Shown here: in pieces, positions 36,201 through 47,068 of the stretch | Layout: each line of letters opens with the position of its first letter | Position numbering within the stretch: position 1 is the first letter of the stretch | Assembly (NCBI GenBank): GCA_003864495.1 | Contig: ML133436.1 | Coordinates: forward strand, 434,001 to 498,000 | Source: Nemopilema nomurai | Lineage: Eukaryota; Cnidaria; Scyphozoa; Rhizostomeae; Rhizostomatidae | Reading direction: 5' to 3' | DNA length: 64,000 nucleotides | Translations under genes and position numbers: made by a program | Notes under the pieces: model-generated | The model's input: only the letters and a program-made list of their open reading frames with translations | The model's database searches: none | Told to the model about the DNA's origin: nothing

Positions 36201-39082
36201 TGATGTCAGGTCAAAATATCATGTGACGAACATTCGCGTTTTTTATAAGAAACCAGTTTATAAGAAACCTAACACTACAGCCCTAAAAACTTAAGAAACT
36301 TTTAGAACTAACTCAATATTTTTAAGAAACTCCAATAAAATAAGATGACTTTCTGAGCGGGAAAATAATACGTCAACAATCCATTTTTGCTTGATTTAAA
36401 TTTGATCTAAATAAAACACATTTTTATTTTGAGTAAACTTTTGTGTTATAAACTTTAATACAATTAATATGCAAGGGAAGGCACACAATTTTATGTTAAA
36501 TGCTTATCTAAAAGTAAGGAACTTTTAAGAATCTTTTAGTACTAAAAACTAGTGAAAAATTAAGAAACTTTTAGTACTAGGACGCAAGCTAGATTTCTTA
36601 TAAGAAAAAAGTGTACATAAAAAAGTTATTCTTCGTTGCACCTTAAAGATAGTAAAACATGGGGAGGGTCGAAATAAAGGGCATAACAAATGCTTCTTCA
36701 AGTAGAAAAAACTTTTAATTTCTAAACATACCGTTACTTTTTATGGAGACACAAACTCGACAAAACGTGTGCTACAAGAAAAATAAAACGTCAAATTGTT
36801 GGCATAAAATTTCATACAGAAAAGATTATTACATTGAAAAAAATAAAAACAATTACCGATAGCTATTCTACCAAAAAGATCTTCGAATGATATCAATACA
36901 AACCTAATAGGCCAAGTTATCTTTTCATCTCAAAAGAGAAACAATAAACAATAAGATTTCTGCTAATACTGTATTAAAAGAAATAATTTACTTATGTCAA
37001 GATCTTTTGGAAGTTGATCAAGCCTACAGTTGAAGGTCCCCTTTACTGGTGGAGTTCTTCCCGCTGATAATGCCAGGAAAAACAGAATTGGTCGTAACTC
37101 ATCTAAACTCAGGAAGCAGCCTATCATAAATACACGAACACAGCCTGTGATGAATGCGAATTTCGAAAGCATAGATTTAGATGTCTTACCCCGCAGGATG
37201 CAATAACTGGCTCTTTAAAAACATTCTCACAGAGCGAACAAAGCAGCTTCTTGGATACTGGCTGTACAAACAATGTTATTTCCTTCTGAAAAAAAAACAG
37301 CCAGCATTAGGCTCGCAAACAGATTTCGCTCTATGCATTTGCTGACAAAACAATGCAAAACAGTTCAACCAAGGTTTAATTAAGGGCCCAACCTCATCAC
37401 AGTCATCGCTTCCACTGCCATGGGAAATGCTTCTGGACCTTGAGGATCTGTCAGAGACGTTTGAAACTGTTCTCGCGTGCCTTTTTGGCTGAAGAAAAAT
37501 AATAACCAAAAATTAATCCAAAGCAAAAGCAAATAGTCACCATGTTAACAATTGAAAGGTTACTTTGGACAATGTTGAGGTCGCATTTCGGAATGCTGAA
37601 CTTGGAGCCCAGATCATAAATTTTCAGTTGGCAAACGTGAGACATAAATCTAGTGACGAAGGTTTTTAATAAAAATACTTATGCATGATTCCTCAACTAA
37701 GCCTGTCTAAAAGCGCTTGTTTTTGGAAAAATTAGCAGCGTATACTCCTATGGAACCGTTTGCAATGGAAACAAACGCATGCAGATTGAGTTAAAAAACA
37801 CTCTAAGCAGTTGCAAACTCATTGCTCTCAAATCCCACCTGCACGTCTTCTTGTAAACTTTGCATGCTTCAAAATATCTTGACCAATATCAATAAAGTCA
37901 AACGGCACCTCCACACAAAAAAGACGTTCTCTACTGACGATACATACGCCTCGACATTCCACCGTCCACACGACACGATTCCAAAATTAGAAAATTACTA
38001 ACGCGGTGCGGTTATCGAATTATATGAGCTTTGTGTGAAAACAAATCACAAGTTTCACATTTCAGCACATCGCTCGCAGCTCATATAGTCGCAGAACAAC
38101 AGTCGACGGGGGAGGGGGCGAGAGGGTTGAGAGGATTTTCAGCAACACTGCGCACACTTTGTTCCTCTTTGGCGGCCAAAATAAAATAATTTTAAGAGTT
38201 TTCATTAAATTGAACAATTTTTGCCAGGGCCTTTCATTTGATAATCTTAGGAAATTTTATACTAAGAGGGCGACTTGCGTCTCTTTTGCCAACGCTCTAC
38301 CCTTAAGACCTAGTAGTATTGTATGTAATGGACCCGCCTTTATAAACAACCCCCAGTTACATTTGCATAATCAGCCAGTCAATAACCTCAACGCAAGTCG
38401 CCCGCTTTCTGTGTTCATTCTTAAGCCAAGTTAATAACCACTCGAAGTGACAAGGGACTCCGAGGAAACATAATCCCTGATACAGCAGCTAGGGGGAGGG
38501 GGTTGTTCGGCTGTCAGTGAAAATAGGCCTTACCATGGTGCTCGACTTGGTACTGAACGCAATGGCGTTCTTGTAACTATCATTAGGACTGCCTGTGTCA
38601 CTGCTGGCATGGCTCGCGAAGTAATCCTTGCCCAGGCTACCGGTGTATGAGCAGGTACAAGCATTGTTGTTCGACGAGTCACTCATGCAGACATCTTGCT
38701 CCCGTTTCATGTCCGGCATTGAGGCATTCTTGAACCCTCCTCAAAACGTACAAAACAAGACGTTAGTCCAGTGTTACAACGCCTATTTCTGGCAAAACTA
38801 GCTTTCTTTGGTAGCATAAAGTGAGAAATTAACTGGCATATCTTTTTGCTAAAATCTTCTTTCAACCTATTTTCCCCTTGACTAACTGACCAATCACTTG
38901 GAATAAAACTCTGAATACATTAAAAAATCTGCACCACGCTTAGCATCGTATCTCTCGTATTTCTGGGTGAAAGAAAATTCCTTGAAGTCAAAAAACTAAT
39001 TATCATTATATTTAAGCCGACGAGGTCTACCTTTCTTGACTGTAGTGATAGAAGCTGATCCTATTCCAAACGTGGTTTCCAT
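24202..39082 (-). CDS. TRAF7: E3 ubiquitin-protein ligase TRAF7
   Basis: RING/TRAF zinc-finger E3 ligase with a C-terminal WD40 propeller, acting in MEKK3 and NF-kB/JNK signalling in vertebrates. Twenty-five exons (- strand, 5' to 3'): 39031-39082, 38534-38736, 37393-37488, 37190-37285, 36732-36771, 36028-36080, 35588-35684, 35312-35345, 34647-34722, 34030-34088, 33816-33885, 33492-33557, 33128-33209, 32575-32648, 32314-32409, 31755-31823, 31516-31598, 31156-31195, 26682-26798, 26431-26547, 26093-26212, 25870-25912, 25394-25482, 24545-24664, 24202-24213. All phases match, giving 667 aa (human about 670). The RING is at residues 133-168: CSLC, CGHTFCRVC, then CPVD. TRAF-type Cys/His fingers follow at about 190-290, a coiled coil at about 293-365, and seven WD repeats from about 388 (e.g. 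[28 protein letters not shown]-type strands). METTFG matches an internal human segment, so the true start may lie upstream (see 41869-42003). The last exon encodes only VWQ-stop and is less certain. Confidence 0.95.
26980..30765. repeat. 13-bp minisatellite array, about 3.8 kb, in a TRAF7 intron
   Basis: The + strand unit is GGACTATTACCCA alternating with GGACTATGACCCA and many one-base variants, about 290 copies. It occupies most of the intron between TRAF7 exons at 31156-31195 and 26682-26798. Edges are degenerate (ACTATGTACCAG-type) and the centre homogeneous. Larger duplications are visible: a block starting CTCATGACTGTGACCCAG recurs at 28261 and 28770, and ACTCAGGACAATGACCGAGG recurs at 29081, about 29302 and about 29805 (221 bp = 17 units for the first interval). 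Because 13 is not a multiple of 3, all + frames read the same 13-residue phrase [13 protein letters not shown], which explains the many spurious frames here. Confidence 0.97.
31279..31495. repeat. tandem duplication, unit about 115 bp
   Basis: Two adjacent copies share TTTTAACGCGTAAA, ACGAATTGACCAACTAACAA and CACTGAAAGTCAACATCT in the same order (about 31290-31375 and 31399-31475). They lie in the TRAF7 intron between exons 31156-31195 and 31516-31598, close to both splice sites. Noncoding. Confidence 0.75.
36235..36616. mobile_element. small inverted-repeat element (MITE-like), copy 2
   Basis: The left end CGCGTTTTTTATAAGAAACC resembles the reversed right end of the element at 6310-6580. 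The right end TTTCTTATAAGAAAAAAGTG is its imperfect inverted partner. The interior shares TAAGGAACTTTTAAG and TTTTAGTACTAAAA with copy 1 in the opposite orientation. It lies in the TRAF7 intron between exons 36028-36080 and 36732-36771. Exact termini are uncertain. Confidence 0.55.
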
Positions 39083-40191
39083 TTCAAGTCTGCCAAACAA
39101 GAAAAGATGAAAATTAATACAAAAAGCGAATATTCACTACCTGGTTACTGTGCATTGCCAGAACTGCCGTTGTTGTCAATTCAAAAAAGCAGAACTCTGG
39201 ACAATGTGAGAAAGAGACAAAGGAAATAATCAAAGCATGCATTGTCAATATTCCATTGAAATAAGTGGCGGCCTATTTTGATTCCAGACTCTTTTCTGGC
39301 TAGATAATAAAAGCTGATACTATGAACAAGATTGTGGGCTACTCAACCAAAGCAAAGTTGGCTAATCTTTTTGTGCATTCTGTTTGGAGAATAACACTAC
39401 CACATGGTCACAAACACACTGGCCTATTATTTTTACTCTATTCATTAACATCTTAGCTACCAGGCAACGCTACAATAAAAATATTTTGTACAACCGCATG
39501 GTTGCACACCAGTGACAGCAAATCTGGGTTAATTTCCACTGGCGCTCGGTAGAGATATTATTATTATTATTCTAATACTAGGTGTTGTTGGTAGTGGTTT
39601 CCAACTTAAATTTCTCCTTTATTCGAAGAGGTTTATGATAAACAAAGAACAATACTGAGTCAATATGAAAAGATGCTTACAAAGCATCATCCAATAATCA
39701 AATGTAATGTTCAGATTATGCTGTGGCCATTAATAATTAATAATAAATTGACAATAAAAGCTGCTACGGTATCTCAATAAAAATAACAACTTTGTTTTGA
39801 TTTAGCTTCTAAGAGAATAGAACTAGTCTATTTGTGTGAAGCATGAAAATTTGATATATGTTTGAAAAGTCTAAACAGAAGCCTAAATAATCAACATCCT
39901 GTCTCAAACTGTTATTCAAAGTCCAACCTGAGACTAGATTTTAAGGATTAGGACATTATTGACTTTAGATCATGTCCAAGTAAGATGCATTCTTTCACTT
40001 GCCATTGAACCCAGAACAACAACCACGATGCTAAGAATGCATAAACCTGAAGCGCCTTTACAGCAGACTTCTTGAGCTGCCCAAGTTGTATGTTACAAAT
40101 ATGCATGTTGTCTTGGTAAGTATGGGGTTTGAGACTAGCAAGCTCAGTGTTGCTAGCAAAAAATGCAATTTTCTGTAAAAAGGCCTATAAT

Positions 40192-40450
40192 TCCTGCCAA
40201 AATTGTTGAAACACTAACAACAATTCTTTGAATCATATTCATTTATCCCCTTCTCCTACTAACCATAGTCCTGCTCCCAAACAAAGCGTTTTTTGTGCCA
40301 AACTTTTCCCCCCCAAATCAACTGGATACCAACTTTGTTTTGGGGGTATGAGGGTAATGAACAGCCATTGGGGCATTGATGAAATAAAAAAAAAAAAACT
40401 GGAGAAAATACTGAGGTGTTTATTAAGGATCCTTGGTAGGCATTGCAGCC
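40192..40450. repeat. dispersed repeat, copy 1 (matches 61809-62056)
   Basis: The segment begins CCTGCCAAAATTGTTG, passes through AAACTTTTCCCC, AACTGGAT and a G-rich run, and ends GGCATTG. It matches 61809-62056 in the same order and orientation. It lies in the long TRAF7 5' intron. On the - strand both copies contain an ATG followed by a similar short frame (QRIVVSVSTILAGI here), but copy 1 soon hits a stop. Confidence 0.7.
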
Positions 40451-41868
40451 TTTTGGTTTCCTATCGTGCTCCCACAATCTTCATGCTTTAGTACCATGCC
40501 CGAAACCTTCTAACCATGCTTTAGGCATAAAAATGCCCCACTGCACTTGCGTGCTGCTTAAGATAAGCACAGCTCCACAACCAAGAATGTTCCTTCTGAC
40601 ATGTAAGTTCATTTCAATGTAAATGTTCTTAGAGCAACCTAAAGTTAATCGTTGACCAACACCCATAGTCATGGTCAACTTGAGAAAAACAGTTGATTAT
40701 CTCACTAGGTTGGAAGAATCAAAAGATTTGTGATTGGCATCAGAAGACTATGTAATCTTTTGCATCAGACTTAGTAGGATTTTTAAAAAAAATTAAAGTA
40801 AGGTAGTAATAAGAACATTTTAATGTTTTTCTTTCTTATGTGCCTGGTAGGTTCCGGGTGTAAAATGTTGAAATTATGTTCCAATTATGAATTTTGAGAG
40901 CTCTTAATCAACTGTAGCTTTGATATATAACTTAAAAAAATTCACAACTGATACTACAAAGTACTCATTAGCTTGTATATCATTTACACTTTTAGTAACA
41001 AGTCTTCTTAAGGGGGCCTTGGGGACTTGTAATTAACTCTAATTAGATAAATTGGACAAAACTTACATTTATCAAATAATGAGAGACAAATTAAAATAAG
41101 TTGACCAAACTGTTTCAGTGGAATCACATGCACAAATATACAAAAATTGATTGGACCCAAAGAAATCATTGTGTGTGTGATTAAACTAAACAATGTCATT
41201 AAACATTGAAGAAACACTTGAAGCTATGTGAGATGCGTGGTTTTGGCGACATTTTGAGTTCATCTTGTTCTGTTCCATTGCTTACTCATCAGAACATTCA
41301 TAATATATTATATGTCTATATACGATGTAACATATCGGTTGTAAGCAACCGTCAACTCTCATTCTGTAACAGACATCAACCCAGCAACGAAATGATCATG
41401 TCATTTTACTAATGTTGAGGAATATTGCCTTAGTGATTTAAATAAAGATTGATTGGTTATTATAACTATAAGAAACGATGGATTCGATAGCTTTTACGAG
41501 TGTTGCTGTTCTCCCATGTGACAAATTCTCGATTTCATGGCTGCATTTGTTGTTGTGCAAAGCTTTAGTTATCACAGTAAATGATATTCGCAGGTAATCC
41601 CTTTAAATCATCTACACTGTGACCAATATATTAAAAGGGCCTTAACAACACAAAGCCACTGTTTCCGACTTCGACACGACGTGAGATTACCCACGAGAGA
41701 TTCGTCCATAACGTTCTAAGCTTTAACATAACATTGCAGATTTGTAATTATCTGCAGACTCGAAATTTTAATCGCAAGCTTTAAGTAGAAATATCTGCTA
41801 CGTACATGCAAAATCACCTCGTTCATAGCAGATTCTACAATTCATAATTATTCTTTTGGCAGACTTAC

Positions 41869-42110
41869 TGTAACGAATTGTGGCGGAAGATCACGAACGG
41901 CCTAAAATGATTAATTCATTGAACATAAAAGTAGCTCCTCAAATAACTCTAAAAATAGATTTCCGTACACGTTTTCTTACCTTTGACTCAGAAAGGCTTT
42001 CATGAAATAAAGAGGCCAATCGCTTGCTTCATTTTTGTTCGAGATCACCAAATGAAAACATGCAGAATTACTTTTCCACCATTCGACGGCGTCACGATCG
42101 GTATGCTGGA
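41869..42110 (-). promoter_or_regulatory. TRAF7 5' exons and probable promoter side
   Basis: Two probable upstream TRAF7 exons: one ending at 41981 with donor CAAAG|GTAAGA, and an internal 33-base exon 41869-41901 (acceptor TCATTTTAG, donor GTAAGT), joining to the acceptor at 39089. An ATG at 42003 would be in frame through both splices and would add 21 residues before METTFG. A short upstream frame (MKQAIGLFIS, stop) ends in a TGA that overlaps that ATG as ATGA. Whether translation starts at 42003 or 39082 is not decided by the sequence. Confidence 0.45.
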
Positions 42111-43776
42111 GGATGCTGCGCAGCGTCCTGTTTATCACACTGCGTGGCTCCTTCATTCATGACCCTGGCGAAACTAGAGGGGAATCTGTGAGAAATGTTT
42201 CCCATCTTCCAACCTACTTTGTGTATCGTTTCGGCTGCTCAATTAAGATTTATAAGGTATTAAGTAATGCTTTATATAAGCTGCCAGATTATTTATATGC
42301 TGTTGCATAAGCTATGGCAAAATGCTCGATTTACATGACCAAACTTGCATTTCTTAATGAAAGAAAGATGATTACTTTTTATGTTTTACTTGATTAAAGA
42401 TGAGCTATTTGTCTGGTAACCCCTGCACTGCTGAAGCCGGGATTTTGATTTTAAGGTTTTCTAAACACGGAATGAAATAAATGAATGTTGTAGCAAGAAA
42501 GAAAGTAAGCCAGTTAAGAGGTACTAATGGCTTCAGATAATAAAAATTCATAATTGAAATCACTTCACTGTCATTCTGATTTCAATAGAAACCACGCTGG
42601 TATGATAGAAACACTGCGGCTTAATAGTTCATCACACTTATCAAATGATTAATCGTTAATTATCAGTTAACAAAGAGTGCCAGTTAATCGTGGCAATTTT
42701 ATTCCAATAGGCCTTTTGACAGAACAGCGTGTTCAATGTCGTTGCCTAGAAACCTTTCTGCAGATATTAGCAAAGCATTGTGGGCGATGACTTTGATGCT
42801 AATCGCCGTCCACTGAGCGAATTGGGTCTCTCATCTATTCTGTCTCTCATTACCATTCTCCCCCTCCTTTGTATGACTTTTGTGCGTATATAGCTTTAAT
42901 AAATAATTTTGTCATCAAGTTAAATTATGTTTATTTCAATACAGCCCTAGTTTCAAAATCTCTAAACTTCAAATCTTTTCCCGCACTATCAAGTATTTTC
43001 GCTTTGATTTTCAAAATTTTCAGGTCCTTCTTCCCCTATTCTTTTCTTCTTTTTTCCAACGCTTTCTAAGACAAAGTTCTCTAATGTTGATGGCATAATT
43101 TTGATATTGACCCGCCTTTTTCACATGAAACGAGAAATCGTCAAATTTTCTTCAATAACGTTGGCTAACAAGTGATGCCCTGGTTTCTCCAGAGATGTTT
43201 TTAACAATTATCACTCGGGCAACTCACTGTTCCCATTACATTATCAAAAGATTGCTGGTATTACATACCCTGCCAATCTTCTCAAACCTATGACGTAGCA
43301 ATATGTTAATACTGCTTCTCTTGAAAGAGACCCTGGTACACGTTACATTATCACTTTGGGACATATAGCCCCAAGTCAGATAATGACCCCATTCCAAAAC
43401 CACTAACGTACGTGTTCCAAATATCTGTCAGCTGTCACAACGAACTAAACTGTCAATACTTTGAAATGCCCCATTAGGTATAGGGAGCTTCTTTGTGCGG
43501 GTCAAATCGCCTATAAGAGTCGTGTTTGCCAATGCCAGCTGATTTTAAGCTTAGCACAAAAAACTCGTAATTAAGATTTGATATTAATCTTAAACCAATT
43601 CTTGCATAATAAATCTGCAGTCTCAGAAAGGCAAGGTAGAAAAATGTTAGAAATTCACGCTCAAATACATCACTATAAACATATCGCATTCATTTAGCAT
43701 TTCAAATACAAACTAACGATCAAATTAAATCAAAGTAGCAAGCTGCAAAGCAGGAATCCTTCAAGGCCGGTGAATG
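42111..43776. other. intergenic region between TRAF7 5' end and HMOX 3' end
   Basis: No coding exon or RNA gene recognised. It should include the HMOX 3' UTR; an AATAAA on the - strand at 42930-42935 is one distant candidate signal. Small frames here look like noise. Confidence 0.5.
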
Positions 43777-45317
43777 CTATTTCTGATTCATGAAATTCAT
43801 GCAAACACCAACCAGAACTGCGATAGCAATGGCCAGTGCGGCCAACGCTTTGAGCCAATCAAAACTAGAAGCTTTGATCACGTGGCTCGGAGGGTCGACC
43901 TTTTGTTTGCGCTCCTGTGCAGTATTTTGGCTAGGTGCTTCATGCGGCACTGTTTCGACATCTTCGTGAACAATCTCTTCTTCGAAGCCGGCAAGCTTGT
44001 CTAGTTCTTTGAACAAATTGATATTCAGGACAAAAGACACCTTCGCCTCTTCCACCAAAATGTCCGCTGTTTCTTGGTCAACCCTTAGGCCATCCAATTT
44101 CAGTCGGTAGCTGTTCTTGAATTCCACGTGATCTTCAATATTCTCGAACTCATAGAAACGAACGCCATCGCCATTTTCTGGCAACTCGTATGCTTTCACT
44201 GCCATTTTCTTAAGGATTTGTCCGCCAGAAAGATCACCAAGATACCTTTTAAACAGAAAAATAAACAAATTTCAAAGCAAACTTTAATTTAAAGCTGCTA
44301 TTATCAATTCTGGAACAAGTTCCATTTTCCCAGCGCAATGCAGAAGATCAAGTAATTTGTATTATGTTTCTTCATTTAATGCAGAAAATATCAATGAGTC
44401 GGCGTATCCAAGTGCTTCTTCACTGTAAGACACAGCCTAACCGGGCTTATTAAAGCTATGTTCCCATTACATGAAAGCGGATGATAATGTTTTGGGCTTT
44501 GCCTTTCCATTAACACGCATGAAAACGGGTGACATTTGAAAATGCTGTTGAAGGCGGAGTGATTAGAAAGAGCAGACATTTGAAAACGGAGTAATGGTAA
44601 CCTGGCCTAAAATTCACATTATTACTCATAATCCTGAAATATATGTAGAGTTGTCCTGACAAAATTTTTGCATAACCACAAGTGATGATGATGACTTCCA
44701 TGCCTCCCGTAGTGATTGGCATCATAATCATCATCACCATCATTATAATCATCATTATCATAATCATCAAAATCAGCATCAGCACCATCATCATCATAAT
44801 CAAAACAATCATTCTAGGCCAATCAACCAACCTTGTGTAGTGATGTGAGATGAGCAGTACAGGATCTCGCTTTGCAACAGCGTGAATGTGATCAATGTAT
44901 TTCTGGGCAGCATCCGAGACTTGAATCTCATCCTCCCAGTCGTCGCCATAATAAAACTGAAGATCTTTTTTAAGTGATTCAACTCTTGATAGCTCTCTTG
45001 GAAAGTGAATGTTTTTGAACACTGGATGATCACAGTTTTTGTCCGACTCCTCTTCCAATGCACTGAAAAATTAAAACAGAATATAGCGGTTTTCCAAAAA
45101 GTGTTGTCAACTACCCTTTTAAAAAGAACACCCTTTCGTCTTAACCGAATCAAAGCAACTAAACCCAGTGCCTTTTTTCCTAAAACCACTTTCTTTCAAA
45201 TCACATCAGTACCATCTCAAACCTCTCATCAACATCATCATCATCATCATTATCATCATCACCAATAACATCATCATCATCATCACCAATATCATAATCA
45301 TCATCATCATCATCATT

Positions 45318-45354
<37 letters not shown>

Positions 45355-45497
45355 CCAATATCATCACCAATATCATCACCAATATCATCACCAATATGAT
45401 CACCAATATCATCATCATCATCATCACCAATATCATCATCATCGTCATCATCATAATCATCATCACCAATATCATCATCATCATTATCATCACCAAT

Positions 45498-45543
<46 letters not shown>

Positions 45544-47064
45544 ATTTCATCATCATCATTATCATTACCAATATCATCATGATCATCATCACCAATATCA
45601 TCATCATCATCATCACCAATATCATCATCATCATCATCATCATCATTATCATCACCATCACAACCATCATCATCACCATCATTGTCATCATCATCAACGC
45701 TGGCACTCACTTATTCATGGGCTACCAAACAAAGATCTGGTATAGAGGTCTTCAAATGAAACAAACACCGACTGAACAATGTACCTGTATATGAAGTATA
45801 AAGCAGCCACTGCCTCTCTGTATATTTTTTGCTCCACCCTGCCTTTAATAAACTCCTTGACAAAGTGCACTTTTTCTGCTTGCCTATGTACCTTCATTGT
45901 CCCTTTCTTCAACTGATCTGCAAGCTTTGCAGCTTGATTCTCAATTTCGTCTTCCATGGCATCCACTTTTGTTGTGCTGGTTGTGGCACTACCAGTTTTT
46001 AAATCATTCTCCATTTCCTCTTTCACCTAGAAAACATGTAACAATTATTGACTAAACCTGATTTATGACACTGGAATCTTTAATAGATTTCATTCCCATA
46101 TAATGTGCCAGTGTAACACACACGTATATCTACACAGTTTAAAGGGATGCAAATACCTTAAACAATGACTAAATTTTATTATGGATAAGAATGTATACAA
46201 AAAACCATGTGAACAGATAGTGTCACTATAAAAAATTAAAAAACCTAATAATATATTGCATATCTGTGACTTTTATCCCATGTTAGATAAAATCATTATA
46301 CACTTGTTGGGGTTGGCATTTATTGCATTTATGCTATCTAGAATATATTTGTTAATATGACTTTCGTAACTATATGGATATGGCCCTTTGATCGTACAAG
46401 CCTGTAATATTTTCAGATTTAATAAGACTCTTGTACTAGCTTATGATAATTCATGATAAATGCTACACACTCCTATTGAACAGGCTGGTCAGCCATAAAA
46501 TATAAACAATCTTGAAATTTGGCAATTAAAATCTAACATCAACATAGCTGTCCCATCGCATCAAAAGTTTTGATTGCTGCTTACTATAACCCTAGAAAGT
46601 TCTTGAAATAATCAACTCACCTCAATCACAGATCTATTAATAACAGAATCTGTCTTTAGCATATCCAGATTGTGTACCAAGGGTTTTCCACTTGAGGTTA
46701 GAGTCTTGAACGGGCAGCCTTGTTTGGAGGAGAAAGCTGGACACTCTCCAATATTTCCCTTCAGGTCGCTTGAAACAGAGTGAATTAACTTCAACAGCTG
46801 AGTCATTGCTTTCTGATGGTGAGACCCTTCAGAAACATCAGGCATTTTTGACAATTTCTCATAGACATCTTGAATAGTAACAGCATTTTCAAAAGTGCAC
46901 CCATTCTTGAAGGCAGGACACTCCTTTGCCTGTTCCTTCAATTCTTTGGCTTCAGCAGTATCAAAAGGACATTTTTCCTTGAATGCTGGGCACTTCTCTT
47001 TCAAATCTGTCACATCAGTAGCTACGTTTTCCTGAACACTAGATGATCCAGCTTCTGCTTCCAT
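43777..47064 (-). CDS. HMOX1: heme oxygenase with N-terminal Cys-Pro motif extension and C-terminal membrane anchor
   Basis: Heme oxygenase cleaves heme to biliverdin, CO and iron at the ER surface, using electrons from cytochrome P450 reductase. Four coding exons join in phase: 46621-47064, 45785-46026, 44832-45062 and 43777-44245 (461 aa, against about 290-315 in vertebrates). The catalytic domain starts near residue 185: KVHRQAEK carries the proximal heme-ligand His (residue 195), ALYFIYSALEEE follows, and RYLGDLSGGQILKK (306-319) is the distal-helix signature. The C-terminus has a hydrophobic tail anchor at about 437-458. Residues 1-148, all encoded by the first coding exon, are unusual: they hold three paired motifs, CPAFKEKCPF (25-34), CPAFKNGCTF (49-58) and CPAFSSKQGCPF (108-119), resembling heme regulatory motifs. 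The ATG lies 4 bases inside an acceptor-bounded exon, so a noncoding exon precedes it. The vertebrate HMOX1/HMOX2 split does not apply here, so the symbol is by family. Confidence 0.95.
44690..44810. repeat. imperfect CAT/ATC triplet tract
   Basis: CATCATAATCATCATCACC-like sequence in the HMOX intron between exons 43777-44245 and 44832-45062, ending about 20 bases from the donor of the latter. Noncoding. Confidence 0.8.
45225..45706. repeat. CAT triplet microsatellite with regular CACCAATAT interruptions
   Basis: About 480 bases of (CAT)n broken many times by CACCAATAT, TTATCAT and CATAAT blocks. It sits in the HMOX intron between exons 44832-45062 and 45785-46026, within about 80 bases of the latter. 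Translations of Asp, Met or Ile runs across it are artefacts of the triplet. Confidence 0.97.
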
Positions 47065-47068
47065 TTTC

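Noticed and set aside
45201..45710. Long reverse-strand frames of Asp or Met runs and a forward frame of Ile runs
   Set aside because: They are translations of the CAT triplet microsatellite in three frames; they lie wholly in an HMOX intron and have no codon-level constraint.
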